Below are positions 49,675 through 62,370 of a DNA stretch of 64,000 nucleotides, piece by piece; the stretch's first letter is position 1, and each line of letters begins with the position of its first letter. Below the pieces are notes generated by a model that saw only the letters and a list, made by a program, of their open reading frames with translations, was not told the DNA's origin and searched no databases. Position numbers and translations under genes: made by a program. Source of the stretch: Hydractinia symbiolongicarpus (taxonomy: Eukaryota; Cnidaria; Hydrozoa; Anthoathecata; Hydractiniidae); contig NC_079880.1 in assembly GCF_029227915.1 (NCBI RefSeq), positions 14,712,001-14,776,000 of the forward strand, in the 5' to 3' direction.

Positions 49675-49715
49675 ATCTTTGTCAATCGTCTTCACTGAAC
49701 AAATACCCAGCATCC
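49675..49715 (-). other. Possible 41-base exon (unit 1)
   Basis: On the minus strand, GTTTCTTTTTTAG precedes GATGCTGGGTATTTGTTCAG and further bases up to GTGAGTGTCTG, a strong donor. One frame is open (MLGICSVKTIDKD). It could be a small coding or 5'-UTR exon. The identical copy is at about 55960-56000 in unit 2. No partner exon is identified. Confidence 0.25.
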
Positions 49716-49775
49716 TAAAAAAGAAACACAGTATTAGTCGATTTCTTTTATAGTTAAGACTGCTATGTTGCGAAA

Positions 49776-49784
49776 TGCTATGTT
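49776..49784. other. Nine-base filler at duplication junction
   Basis: TGCTATGTT sits between the two units and copies the sequence located just upstream (TGCTATGTTGCGAAA). It looks like a templated insertion from end-joining repair. Confidence 0.7.
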
Positions 49785-51373
49785 CCTAAATCAAAAGATC
49801 TTTTTCGTCGTACGAGTGTTTGCAATGGCAACCAAGGCAATCTAGCAGATAAATTACGGTCTAAACTTTTTAAAATCCATCGTATACTATCACATCCTAA
49901 TCAAATAAATAAGGAATAGCAATTTTTTTTGATATCATTTTAAGATCTTTAAACATATGGTATTTTCGACGTGTTTGAAAAAAGACACTGTTCTATCTTC
50001 TTTCTTACTAGTGTCATGCAACCTAGGCGTTTTTTCATGGCCAATTTTGGACCAGAAAATAAAACATGCTGCAAACTATAATAAACAGAAATATCCTGCC
50101 TTCCGCCAATTTTAAATTCACATGTCCAAGTCTTTTACATTGTTGCATCGGTCTCTTGTTTCTTGAACCGTTACTACGGAGGGAACTCAGGATGATATTA
50201 GGCAAATGAAAAAAAAAAGACAGATTTAAATTGTTAATGTCTCCACTCTTAGGCGAATTAGCTGCTTTAAAATTTCATTTTTTTTTATAAGACCAAATTA
50301 TCACACTTTTCTTCTCTTGTGAACCAAGCGCAAATTATTTATTTTTGCAAATTGGTTATGTTGCAAGTGAATAGATTTTTCGCGCAAATTTGACACTTTG
50401 GGATAAATTTTTCAAATTCTGCAAAATAACCACATCTCATAAAAACAAGCCTCATGTACAATAAAATGATGTCAACTTTCACTTACTTTCGATCTTGGAA
50501 AACGTGATGAATCGCAAACGACAGAATATCCTGATGACCTCTTCGCAATCCAACACTAAAAAAAACAAATCTTGTCGATTCTCTATTGTCCCAGTTATAT
50601 TTGTCCTATTTCAACTATGCACGATCTCCTTTTACCGGAAAAGCAATAAAGAGTGCTTAAAGCAGATATGTTAAGGACCACCTTGTGTTATGTGTTTTTT
50701 TTACGCGATTTTTGCTCCCATGGCACCACTAAAATCCATAAGTTGAAGAAAAATAAAAGAGCTTTAGGTAAATTTATAATTGTAAAACAACTTGATTAAA
50801 TTACATAGAGTCCTAGTAGTAATATCGTTAAATGTGTCCAACTACATTTGCCTCATGCAATAACAAGCCTGTCTTTTCCCCTTAAAGCACTGGTGCGTCC
50901 TTTCTTGTAAAGTCCTAATCTGTCTCATTCCCCTAAAAAAACCTTTCTTATCTAACGTAAGATTAACACCAGTTTTATGCATGTAAAAGACGTTGTTAAG
51001 AAAACTAAATGTTGCTGACTGAATGTTGACAGCCGAATACTTTGAGACATAACAAAATTGTTATATAAATTGTCAATGTTTTGAACGAGAAAGAATAGAT
51101 AGCTAGTCATGTAAAAATGTAAAGATGTGAAGATGTAAACGTTTATTTTTACAAGCAGCTCAAGTGGTTTAATTCCGAAAGTTTGTCATTATTCGACCAT
51201 AACGTGTATGATTTTTATTAGAGGAAATCCGAATTTTTAATCCCGTCTCTACAACATTTTGTGGTTCATTCTCCACAAGCGTGTCTATCTGTAGTTAGCA
51301 GACTACACACTGCAAAACGTTCTTGACGTTAAATTAAATATAAAAATATAAACTTTTTAAAAGGAAAACTTAC

Positions 51374-51451
51374 CCGACCAGTTTTTCGTGTTCCATGAAT
51401 CACCATCAAACACGAAACAACCAAAAATAAAAGTATACACAAATTCTTCAT
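51374..51451 (-). CDS. Duplicate first exon of the small secreted protein
   Basis: The 78 bases are the same as 43070-43147: a signal peptide MKNLCILLFLVVSCLMVIHG, six further residues, and the donor GTAAG. The upstream sequence is also duplicated, so its promoter is probably copied. No copy of exon 2 exists in unit 1 or elsewhere in the window. A transcript from here would have to splice 11.6 kb to the single exon 2 at 39726, reaching over the original exon 1, or end without it. Confidence 0.6.
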
Positions 51452-52364
51452 AGTGGTATCCAATCAAAGCAGACGCTTGTTGAACACTTTCACTCAGTAC
51501 ACTTCAAAATTCAAAACAAAGTCGATCCAACAGGAAAAAAGATTGTCGAGTTGTTACTTGTAATGGTAATTAAACTTTGTAAACCTTTTGAAGCGGCCTC
51601 GCGTGCAGAAAGAAACTCCTTCCAAAGTCTAATATGCTAGCTATGTTTCGGCTGCAAAGCATATGGGAAATGAGATTTTTATTGTTTATTGTAAAAGAAA
51701 CTTATATCTTATTACAGTATGGGTTAAAGAATTAAAACTTCGTTCTGTTTGTAGAACCATGTTGGGAAGGTATTTCGAGGACTTATTACGAAAATATTAG
51801 GAATTATCGAGTCAGCGAGAGATTGATTAATGAGACAACCACGTGATAGGGTAGAACTGTTTTGAGAAGTGTTTGTGTTGGCAACTTCATGCTCCTTCAC
51901 TTGGTTCAGAATCTTTTTGCGTTACATTTTAATATTTTGAAAATCAGCCGCAAGATCTAATGTTTTTTAAGATTCTACTAACACCATCCCATTTGCACCC
52001 ACTGCAGTATTTTCTCCTTTACAATGTTTGGGTAGAGATGACATAAAATAGCAGCTACGAGGGAGTGCGACAAATTAATTTTTGTCTAAAACTGTGTGTG
52101 TTCAACATGACTAATATTTGAACAATCTTTCAAAGCAGACCTTCCGTGTTTACTGTCAAATGGGATTAACGTGGATTAGGAGTATGTCTTTTATAATTTC
52201 CGACGCTTTGTGTTCATGTCAAGAGGAGAAATTGAACAAAATTATAACATGTACCTGTCAGCTGTCGGATGGAATGGTATGACGTCATTGATTGTTAATG
52301 AGACGGAGGCTGTTGCTTTAGGCGACAGTACAAGCAACTGTTAGTATAGCTACCTTGTTATTAC

Positions 52365-52594
52365 AGTGGAATCTCTCTGGAGCGAACATGGTCTAAAGCG
52401 GGCACCTCTATATAACGGACACTATTCCTTGGAACGGACGGATTTCAGGTCAAACTCTCACAAGATAATCTCTATAAGACAGACACTTTTTTTTACACCA
52501 AAGGTGTCCGCTTTAGAGACTTCGTGTAGAACACCACATATAATATTCAGAACTGTCATATATTGTCTTAGGAGGCCCTTAAGTATCATCTAGC
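52365..52594 (+). mobile_element. Pogo/Tigger-like terminal remnant (unit 2)
   Basis: This is the duplicate of 44061-44290, with the same CAGTGGAATCTCTCTGGAGC terminus after TTATTA. Confidence 0.45.
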
Positions 52595-52879
52595 AATTGC
52601 AAAGCATTAAACCCCGACGGAGGGGCAAGAAAGCTGTCTAAATTACTATGCACTTATATTTGCGGTTGGTTGGAAAAAGTGCCAGATTGCGCAAAAAATC
52701 ACGAAATTTGTCATAAGCACTACTTTCCACGGTATTCTAACATGAATTTGCTGTCAGAAAACAGGTAAAACAAAATTATTGAAATCCGGCCACTTATTTC
52801 TATAGTAACCACCTTAAAGGCCTTAAAATGCAAGTACGGCGGCAGTCTTATTAGCTGCCTTACTGATGCACCCTCCGAA

Positions 52880-53314
52880 GTGAAGTCGTCAGATTTATCT
52901 TGTCATCAATTAGACTTAAGTATTTTGTGCTTTCCAGGTCAAAATATTGTTGCCGTAGTCCTTTCGTCGATCTGCAAGGAAAGACTTTCCAAAAACAACA
53001 ACTTCAAACTCTATTTTTCCGTGGAACTTCGGAAACCAGGAGAAAGAAGATTTCTCAAGATCAAAACACCCATACTTTATAATTTCTTCTGTCGCTGCAT
53101 GCAGGTATTAGTACGGCCTAGTGGTGGTACCTCCCTGCTTCCTAAATCGAACTTCCGCCCTTTACTTATTCTGCCGAGAAATTACCGGCTTCGCTCTGTT
53201 TTAGTCATTTTGTCGGAAGACGTTTGTCGATGCTACCATCCATACACGTGGTCCTTAAGAAACAAACGCGACCGAAAAGGCGCTTGTAGTAGTGCTCGTT
53301 ATTCGGTGATTTAG
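52880..53314 (+). other. 144-codon open frame, intact only in unit 2
   Basis: The frame is open across the point where unit 1 carries the Helitron. In unit 1 it is broken both by the Helitron and by TGG to TAG near 46921. Its codons give a basic, Cys/Ser/Leu-rich chain without any domain I recognise and without a clear ATG. It may be chance; it is listed because the two units differ in its integrity. Confidence 0.2.
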
Positions 53315-53480
53315 TATGCCATTAAGCGTCAAAGTGTCATATGTTGCCTAGCAACAACTAACCATGGCAACTAATCGATTAAAATTTTGACTTAATTTTG
53401 GTTTACTTTCGCATACTATGATATCCTTATTAAATAACTTTAGAAAAGATAGTCCGTTGCGATATATTTTATTTCTTTAG

Positions 53481-53668
53481 TAACCACCTTAACGAGAAAT
53501 GACATTTCTGACTCTCTTGCTGATGTAACCACCCTAACGAGAAATGACATTTCTGAATCTCTTGCTGATGTACTGAATAACTGTTTATACGCCCACCTTC
53601 CTAAACACACTTCGTCAAAATCCATAATTATTAGAAAAACGTGTTCTTGTATCATAGAGATAACGTAA
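53481..53668 (+). other. Possible exon with two 45-bp in-frame repeats (unit 2)
   Basis: This is the counterpart of 47154-47383 with two repeat copies and one additional isoleucine codon, preserving the frame after an acceptor-like TTTCTTTAG. Confidence 0.3.
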
Positions 53669-53834
53669 TCTTCTTAATGCCTCTATAGCATGGCTGCCGA
53701 GATTACTTCGCGCTAAACATACACAAAATTCGCACGGTAGCCTAATAACGGGTTTGCGTACAGGCTTACCCTAGCTCGCTGCACGTTAAACGCTGAGTCC
53801 CTTAACTAGTCTCTGCAAATTTCATTATTATCAG

Positions 53835-53978
53835 AAGAAGTGTGACAAACGGGTGTTATTCTTAAGCCAAATTCCGGTCTATAACCCGGATGATATTGAT
53901 GCTAACCATCCTCGCAGCTTTAAAACAGAATGGCGTGTCGCGGCTACAAGCGTACATCATGAAAAGCAGCCTTTCCAG
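53835..53978 (+). other. Splice-bounded open stretch, 48 codons (unit 2)
   Basis: I see no sequence difference from 47550-47693, with the same flanking AG and GTAGCT. Confidence 0.3.
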
Positions 53979-54859
53979 GTAGCTATGTGTATTTATGCTG
54001 TTTTGTTATTCATACTCAGAAACTCGATCAATCATTCTGTTGTGTTAAACAGATTTTTCTGTTATTTGAATTCGCATAACTCTATATTTTGGCCATCGTA
54101 AACGCTACTTTATGGCATGGTGTCCAAAAACGCTCATAATTCCTGTGCAACAGTTGTCTACCAAATTCTTGTTCTAATAAAATAGCAATGTTGTCATTTG
54201 CGTAACTGTTGTGTTAATAGTTGTTTAACATCATTTTATGTTACTGGGAAGCGACTTTAAGGCATTTTTGTCAATATTTTGTACTTATCGTAACAACAGA
54301 TTACGATTTTTGTTTAAAACTCAAGCTTATTGAATCAGTCAGTATCATACCTTCAACATGTTTTAACTGTATAAATTGGTTTCATCCACATTAGCAATTT
54401 TGATGGGGGTATTCCCCTATTCCTATGTCAGTTTGGAACATTTATAAGGTGATAATTCTAATTCCAGGGGTATCTTGTTTTTGAAATCGGAACAGCATTT
54501 GAACCTGTGTACAAGAATAAAAAACGATGCTTGACAAACATGTGTTTTAAAATTTTTAGTGACTGATGGTATTTATGCACAGCTTCTTAATTCATATTTT
54601 TGTTTAAAGACAATCATATCACAGAGTTATACAACTTTAAACTTCGAACAGACAGTCACGGATGTTCAGTGACATGTTGTGGCAAAATTGTTATTTAATT
54701 TGATTTAGTATGGCGATGATACAACGATCTTTGTTTAAGATTTCACACAGTTTCCGGTATAAACACAGTATATCCCCTTAATATTCCATTGATTAGTGAA
54801 ACTGTAAGAAATAATTCTCCAGACATTCCGTCTAAGTCACCTCCTCTTTATTACTACCC

Positions 54860-55155
54860 GTTGTATGCATGATCTCACAATTGCGCTACGGGCCCATGAA
54901 ACAGCAAGTGTGATGTATTATTATTCCGTATATTTATACAGGATATGGCCACTGCAGTGTTTGAAACACTGTTATTAATGTGGGTCCGAGTATACATTAA
55001 GTATACACCAGCATTACCTACCCAATTTCCCTCACATGACATGGGTTGACACGTAGCTGTAGTAAAGACACTTGCTAAACATGCCCGCGCTGTGGACCGA
55101 ACCACGGACCTTGTGATTACGAAACGCACTACATAACCACAAGGCCACGCGCCTC
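54860..55155 (-). repeat. tRNA-derived SINE (unit 2)
   Basis: This is the duplicate of the SINE at 48575-48870, with the same A and B boxes. It inserted before the duplication because both units carry it at the same place. Confidence 0.75.
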
Positions 55156-56060
55156 ATATTTTTATTGAGTTTGTTGCGATGGTAAATTCTCGGGGATTTA
55201 GTCGCGGTTTAACGGCAACTTTTTAATAAAGCGTTAAAAATTGAGTTATTTGATGAATGAAAATAAGAAAAATGTAATACAAAGTACAAAAATAAATATA
55301 CAAGTGACTTGAATAAATATAAATGTATAAATATATAAGTGTGTTTGATATAGTCGGAAGTTATTCCTTAGTGTGTAACTTTTCGTCGATTTCTAAAAAA
55401 AAAATTATTCAATTTATATTGTTGCGAGATACATCCTCGTTTAAACGCCACCGCCCTCCTATAATCTGTCCCCATACTTTGAATACAGTCAATGCATATA
55501 AAAAATTGGATAAAAAGTGCTGTGTTAAAGCTTACATCCCGTGAAAAACAATTTAAGCTCATATCAAAGACCATATCAATATTTCAATATCGAAAATGGT
55601 TCTTCAAGATTTTCTTCTACCTATGTCCTATTCATATCTGCATTTTCCGATCTTCTTCAAGTTTAAATTACAGAGATTCAACTGTGGGGATGACTATCAT
55701 TCAAGTTAAAAAAGTTAAAAAGAGTCTGCTGCTAAGAAGTTTTTAACAACCAATAAAAATTTAGAAAACACTGCCATCTTTAATGTTATGGAAATTGAGT
55801 ATATTGAGCACCAACATTGAAACGGTACGAGTTGTGGTCATAAATAATTTAATGGAAAGCAACATTTAGAGAAATGTTTGTTGACTTATAAATTGTAGCA
55901 ATAACTTCTGAAAGGTTATCGTAATCATATATATATATATATCTTCACAGACACTCACCATCTTTGTCAATCGTCTTCACTGAACAAATACCCAGCATCC
56001 TAAAAAAGAAACACAGTATTAGTCGATTTCTTTTATAGTTAAGACTGCTATGTTGCGAAA

Positions 56061-57018
56061 ATAGTACCTGTTTATGTGCGCAAAGCCCGTGTTTATCAAA
56101 AACTAAACTTATAATCACTAATAAATTGATAGAAAGTTGTGCATCTAAGCGACACGCGAGGGTAGGTACATTTTTGTAAACAACAGTGTTGTACTTCTGT
56201 TAGTTGCGATCTTTTCTAAAGCACCAACTTTCATTAGGCTGTCAGATTGCGAAGAATCAAATATTCCTGCAATAAAAAACGAACTTATTGTCCATTTTTT
56301 CCCGTTGTAATCTTTTAAGAAAACATTTGTTTTCGAACACAAACGCAGCCTTAAAATACTATCCAGTTACAGAAACAGGGAAGAAACTGCTCTTTCTTTG
56401 TCCACCCCAAAACTATGACTATGCCGAAAACCATAATGTGAGTCTAGATCTTTTCTTATCCTTAAAAAAAAAGATATTCACAACGAAGCGTTTCGACCAC
56501 CCAATTCAATTACAAATACTTCACCAATCCAGCAACACGACAAAGATCGCTTTTAAAAATATGAAGGAATTACAAAACAAAGTCATAACAAGAGAACAGT
56601 CTTTTTTATACTTTTTAATAGTCAGCATAGTCAGCCGGTATTTTTATATCGCCATTGGCAACGGCGCTTTCACAGTCCGTTTGTCGAAACATATACACCT
56701 TACAGCTACTATTATCCAAAATGTATCAATTATCTTGTACAAATGTGGCTTAGTATCTAATCGCTTTTTCCAGCTAACTTTTTTGTGGGCAAGTATTGGA
56801 TGTGTATAATAGAAAGTAATCTAGCTATATTTATGATTTTACCTTGTACAAGTAATTTTTTTTTGTTCTTATCTATACACAGAATGTTTATTGACAAAAG
56901 AATCGTATACTTACTGAAATGCTTATTCAGCACATAAATATTCGCATAAGTAAAAAAATAAATAAGCCGAAATAGAAGCTACTAAATATAAAAAAAGAAT
57001 TAAAAAAAGATAAATATT
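56061..57018. other. Region between duplication and SLC46 gene
   Basis: A 173-codon plus-strand frame (56288-56809) is open but has no recognisable domain, no splice support and AT-rich codons. A minus-strand stretch after TTTTTTATTGCAG at 56267 is open to 56145 and could be an exon. Neither is called. Confidence 0.35.
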
Positions 57019-59457
57019 TTACGCGATGATAACAGCTGGGATAAGCAACAGTGCTGCCATTATTAAAAAACAAAGTCCTTTGAAATCTAATTGCTTCACT
57101 GAATATGGATACAACGAGTTAAAGATGGCGGCGCCAAATAACGTGCATAGTGTTTCCAACGTTGCAACAGCTGCGAATAATGAGCCTGAAGTATAGAAGA
57201 AAGAGAACATTTATTCGATGATAAGTTAGAAAAGAAATTTAAAACCAAGTTATCCTACAACTACCATACATGTTAGTTACAAAAGTTTCTTTGTGATAGT
57301 GCCAATGGGAAAATCCCTCACCCTGACTGATTTATCAGAAAATAATCTGATCGAAAGCATTTCATGGTTATTTCAGCTGCCTCTGAAATTGTGCAAATTT
57401 GCATGGTTATTTTTTAATTTGCGCATGCGCAGACAATGTTTTTAGGTACCTTTGGTATTTTGACAAAAGGTTATGATGTGTCTGATGAGAAAAATTTATA
57501 CCTTGTTGGTCAGCCTGAACTAGCTTGGACATCCTTGCTCTGATGACTGGCATACAAACGCCGCCAAAGCAACCAACGATTGGAACTAGAAAACAATGAC
57601 CAACAGATTAAGAAACTTGTAGTAAAATTTTGAGGATTGCAAGTTAGCCAGAAATTAGAAACACCTTAAGAATATGATGAGGCTAAATCATTTTTTACGC
57701 TTAAAAATCTTTCTAGTAAATCACGTATACGAATAATTAGTTTATTCTTTGAATAAGTAGAAAGATAGAATGTGGAAAGAAGGAAAGAAGAAAAGAAGAA
57801 TTCATCTTCCATTTCTTTAACTGATTTGATGACTGTCTATCTGTATCCCAAGTTTGTTATTTACATGAAGTACTGAAATTTCTTGGACGAGGGTTATTGC
57901 CTCTGAATATGATTGTGTTTTTGATTAAAAAAAAAACGGTTCCTGCCTCAGTCAAAATTGGACGCTCTCATAAAAAACGTGTATTAAAAGACATGAAATA
58001 TCATCATATTTAAATGAAAATTTATGGTGTTGCAGTTCATTTGGAACCATCTAGAAGGAGAGCCAAGTTACTTATCATAAAATTACAGACTCCTAAAATT
58101 AAATTTGTTACAAGGCCATTTTAAAAAATTCAACTTAAATTCATTTTAGGGGAAAAAGAAAATCAACTATGGATCTACTGCTTAATTTACACATGCACAA
58201 AATCAAACAGCAGAACGTTTAACATGCAATAGCACCAGTATTATGTAGTAATGCTTTCTTACCCAGAAACATCTGCCATCTTTGTGTTATTAAAGCAATG
58301 GTGACAAGTGACGAAACAGTTGAGATAATACCTAACTCTGTTAACAGAATCTCTGATAAAAATCGTTGCAATAAAATTAAGGCAAATATGGCGCCCAATG
58401 CTTGCATAAACATACAGTCAGCTAAGAAGTACCCAATCATAATTGGAGAAAAACAAAATGGCGTATCCAGAGCGTATAATACGATTACACTTCCAAATCC
58501 TATGTTTGATATCATCATAAACGCTGACGTCAGCACTAATCCATATAATTGCATCTTGTGAGTGGGGACAGCGTTCTGAAACAAACCAAAGACCTTTGAA
58601 AAGTGTTTCCAGTCAAATAAATCTTTAAAACGTAGTTCTTCTCTTCTTGTTGTGGTGTCTTTTAGGAAAAATAACGTATACAAAAACGAAGTGGCGTGTA
58701 GACAAAATATAAAAATATATGGCGCTTTAAATCCAAGATGGCGGATCCACCACCCGCTTGTCATGTGACTGATCATGCCGCTTGTGAATGCGACTGCTTC
58801 TAATATACCAAGTCGCAAAGCGCGCTCCTTTTCTTCTGTAATGTCGGCGATATAAGAGAATACTGCTAATATCATTGTCGTAAAAAAACCACATAAGCCG
58901 TTCATAAAGCTGCCTACACATAGCACATATAATGGTGCCCGCGTAAATATTGTGACTATTATACAAGTGGATTCAAGCAAGCCTCCTATCACGGGAAGAA
59001 TGATAACAATTTTTCTTCCGACTTTATCTGACCAAGAACCCAGCAACAACGCCATTACCAACGACGGTAACGACGCCGATAAAATAATACCGAGGTAGAT
59101 ATATGACGTCATAGATTGGACGTCTTTTCGAACTTGGAATAACTTGGAGTCTTCTGCTTCAGTGGATAGCTCACAAGAGCTGACATCATTGTTAATGCAG
59201 CTTGGCAACCCATGATCTTGGCTGACTCTGTGATAGACATATTGTTGTATTAATGGCGCATGTAAAATTAACGCGCATGCGTAGCAGAAAGTAACTGGCT
59301 CTACCGTAATCTTTCTCAAAACTCTTTTAAAAGAAAATCTTTGTTTTTGTTCTTTCAAACAAGCACCAGATAAACTTGATTCTTTTTTGTCTCGATTAGC
59401 TACAATTTGGTTGTATTCATTAAAGCTGTCACTCAAAGAAGTCGTCAAAGTCAACAT
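57019..59457 (-). CDS. SLC46-like (proton-coupled folate transporter family) MFS carrier, complete
   Basis: Exons 59457-58263, 57585-57502 and 57185-57019 (minus strand, GT-AG) join in phase to 481 residues. A cytosolic N-terminus of about 50 residues is followed by VEPVTFCYACALILHAPLIQ, the typical first membrane segment of SLC46 proteins. Next come a long extracellular loop with two cysteines (LPSCINND and SSCELS), TM2, the major-facilitator motif GSWSDKVGRK (140-149) between TM2 and TM3, and about twelve hydrophobic segments in all. The central cytosolic loop holds KDTTTRREELRFKDLFDW. The last exon encodes LETLCTLFGAAIFNSLYPYS and a terminal TM. The family exports or imports folates, or moves lysosomal solutes, in symport with protons. 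Which subfamily (A1 or A3-like) and which substrate cannot be decided here. Confidence 0.9.
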
Positions 59458-61009
59458 TGTTACCAGTCATAAGATTTTGTTTTCTGATAAGCGAGTCATA
59501 TAAGTAACTGTCTGCTTCTCATTATATTTTCTTCAATTTTCTTTTTTTACCCACCCACAGATGTAAACAAAGATTGAAAACACATTATAGCACTTTTTAC
59601 TAAGCATGCGCAAATATTAATAACGCATGAATAACTTTTGTAAATCAGTATTCTTCAGTTTTTACGGAAAACGAAAGCTATTAGACCGAAATGGCAAATA
59701 TTTTTTAGAGAGAAATGTCAAAAAATCATACAGAATTAAAATCAGTTTTTCATATTGTTCTGCAAATTATTTTATATTTTTCTACTTTTTTATATACAAA
59801 AACCGGTAAATTTAGCTCTAGGTATTCTAATTTTTCTCACATGTCTGTTCTTATTTTGCTCTCAACTTTTAAACATTTTTTATTCGTTCTTCAGTACATT
59901 CCAAAGTATTGCGGCCAAAATTAACGTATATACAAGTTTCGCAAATAAGTCTTTGAAATATTCTACATTTAAAGATAATTCTTTCACGGAAGTAATGTTT
60001 TTTAGGCCAAAGAAGAAAGTCAGTAGAATTTCAGCCTGCTCTTATTTTATTTTAACTTTTTAGCAATGTTCATATTATTACCATATTGTTCTTATAAAAT
60101 GTGTATATGAACAAACATTTTATGTCTACCACATTCTTGGTATATACTTAACTTTTCATATAGCTACGCACTAATTAAACGCTTAAGGCGAAGGGAAATT
60201 TTCAACCCCAGGAATCTTTTCTTCCTTTCTGACCATCTCTCTCCGCCCGGCATTGTGAAAAAGAGAAAAAAAACTGGGGATGAGATTGACAAAACTTCAT
60301 GTAAATTAATATGAATAAAGAAAGACCTCCTGGACGACTTTTTGAGATTAAAAAGCCCTGGTAGTGAGATTGCTTTTCTTTTCGCGTTTTTTTTGCTAAA
60401 TAATTCTCTGAAATTTTAGTAATTTAGCAATAGTTACTTGACAGCACATGTTTTCAAAAAATCAACCTTGTCTCCAGGACTTGATAGGTCCGAATAATAA
60501 CAACCTAAAGTCTTGAGGACAAGATTAGCAATAAAAAGGAAACAATAAATTAATACACACTTTGCTTTAAATTACAGTAGCCGCGATTTATTAACTTAAC
60601 TTTTAAAGCTAGTACAGCGGTGGATTCGTTGACATCATCATTGCCCAGGGCGGTTGTTTGTCATCAATGTTCATTCGTAGCTTACACGCTTTTTTTATAT
60701 GAACTTAATCCAGATATATCAAGAACAAGCGAGTTTATTCTAGGCTACGTTTCGACAGATACAGCCGACAGATATCGACGGGCAATAATCGTGAAGATCT
60801 TTGGATATTTATTATTTGAAGAGATAATTAGAGAACAAAATCAACCAATCAGGTCACATTAATTAAAATAATTAACTTTATTACAGATCTAAATGTAAGC
60901 AATAGATTGATTAAAATATTTCCTTTTTTGCTAAAATTTCTCTCTCTGTTACGTTTGTCTTAAACTATTTTTGCACTTTTTTCTAAATATTCGATTGCGC
61001 ATTACACTA
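59458..61009. other. AT-rich region upstream of the SLC46 gene
   Basis: Presumably this contains the SLC46 promoter near 59460-59600. Small open frames (59627-60063, 60620-60862) are Phe/Tyr/Lys-rich chance frames without recognisable domains. Confidence 0.4.
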
Positions 61010-62370
61010 TCTAAATTAAGAAAAGATAATAATATTACGATCTTGCCAGGGGATAAGGGCCGAACGAAGATTATCTAAATAAATGCTATGATCACATTAA
61101 CAACGGTCCAAATGCGCGCCTACAACGAGATCCAACATAAACTAGCAAACGTAGGAACCTCTTGATACGTTTAAATAAAGATGGTAACATCGATGATAGA
61201 TTGTATTATCAGCCTAGACCTTCAGACACTCCGCTGCTCGATTCTATATTTTATGGGCAACTCCAATACGCCCAATCGTTTCGTGTACAGGATCTCCTTT
61301 GTATAATTTATCGAAATATCTAGCTTCCATTCTTAGCAATTTTACAAAGAGTGATCCCTGTAAATACTCGAAAGAGCTTTCGGACTTTAACGTACGGATC
61401 CAGGACAACAAGTGTATGGTATCATTTGATGTTACGTCACTGTACACACTGTAGAATTATTGCTAATGATGATGAGAACAAAACACGTATCTCCTTAGAC
61501 AGACTACTGTTCTTAATCGAAGTTGTGCTTATACAAAAACATGGTGTTTATTTGACGGTAATTGTTTTACGCAAACTCACAGGTGTGGCTATGAGTGGCC
61601 CAACTTCTGTCATAGCTGAAATACATATGCAGGCTTATTAGACTACAACTCTATCAACTGATCACGCTCCCATGGTTTGAAAAAGAATTGTGGATGGCGA
61701 CTTCCTAATAATAAAGAGGCACATATAGACGCATTTCATGAACATATTAATAATTTACACCCTAAAATTTAATTTATAATTGAATATGAGAAGAACGGTA
61801 CGTTTCCTTCCTTAGACACTCTACTGACGATTGTAACTTCCAGTATCCGTCTACCGTAAACCAGCTCATACTGATCAATATCTAAACTACTTATTTAATC
61901 ATCAATTGTCCTTCGAAAAAAGTGTACTGTCCTCATTACCCGACAGAACACTCAATTTAGTCAGACAGTACTATTAAGAACGGTGACGAAAGGATGCAGA
62001 AAATTAACCAGTAGCTATAGTCATATATACCAGAGACAAGTAATATACATCTTCGGGCATTAAAAGATCATAAAATAAAACCAGTAGTATACTGTCGCAT
62101 CCCATGCAAGGATTGCGATGCTTTTTTTGCCAGTAAAACGAAACGTGTCATATCATATTATCGACTGTCATTGACAATAAAGAAGGCATAGACCAAGAGT
62201 TCGGTTGGACAACAAGAAAACTGAAAGAAACCAAAAATCATATAGGCAGAAATACTCGTATCAATAGTATTTCCTATCAACTTCCAGAAATATTATCCGC
62301 ATGACACACTCGATCATGGCATGACAATATCTATATTATTCATTGACTATGACTGAATAGATAAGTGGTA
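61010..62370 (+). pseudogene. Penelope-like retroelement relic
   Basis: Translating the plus strand across frames gives, in order, RLYYQPRPSDTPL, then PIRPIVSCTGSPLYNLSKYL (about 61255-61330) and CMVSFDVTSLYT (about 61410-61445), both reverse-transcriptase blocks of Penelope-like elements. These are followed by GVAMSGPTSVIAEIHMQ (about 61583-61635, where active elements have GVAMGSP), INNLHPKI and PAHTDQYLNYLFNHQLS. At 62085-62130 IPCKDCDAFF resembles the start of the GIY-YIG endonuclease linker region. At least five frame changes and stops separate the blocks. The element is dead, and no terminal repeats were found. Confidence 0.75.

Larger units (their letters stand above)
41480..49775. repeat. 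Segmental tandem duplication, unit 1
   Basis: This 8.3-kb unit is repeated directly at 49785-56060 with near identity. The start is CCTAAATCAAAAGATC and the end is CTGCTATGTTGCGAAA. Compared with unit 2 it has an additional 1977-bp Helitron (44769-46745), a third copy of a 45-bp repeat near 47154, and scattered substitutions. It contains exon 1 of the small secreted-protein gene, a SINE, an old pogo-type terminus and splice-bounded open stretches. Nine bases (49776-49784) separate it from unit 2. Confidence 0.95.
49785..56060. repeat. Segmental tandem duplication, unit 2
   Basis: This is the direct repeat of 41480-49775 without the Helitron and with one fewer 45-bp repeat. It includes a second exon 1 of the secreted-protein gene (51374-51451), the pogo-like terminus (52365-52594), the possible exons (53481-53668 and 53835-53978), the SINE (about 54860-55155) and an (AT) run at 55927-55942. 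Confidence 0.95.

Noticed and set aside
56288-56809. 173-codon plus-strand frame
   Set aside because: No domain, no splice or start support, codon choice like random AT-rich DNA, and nothing conserved to compare with.
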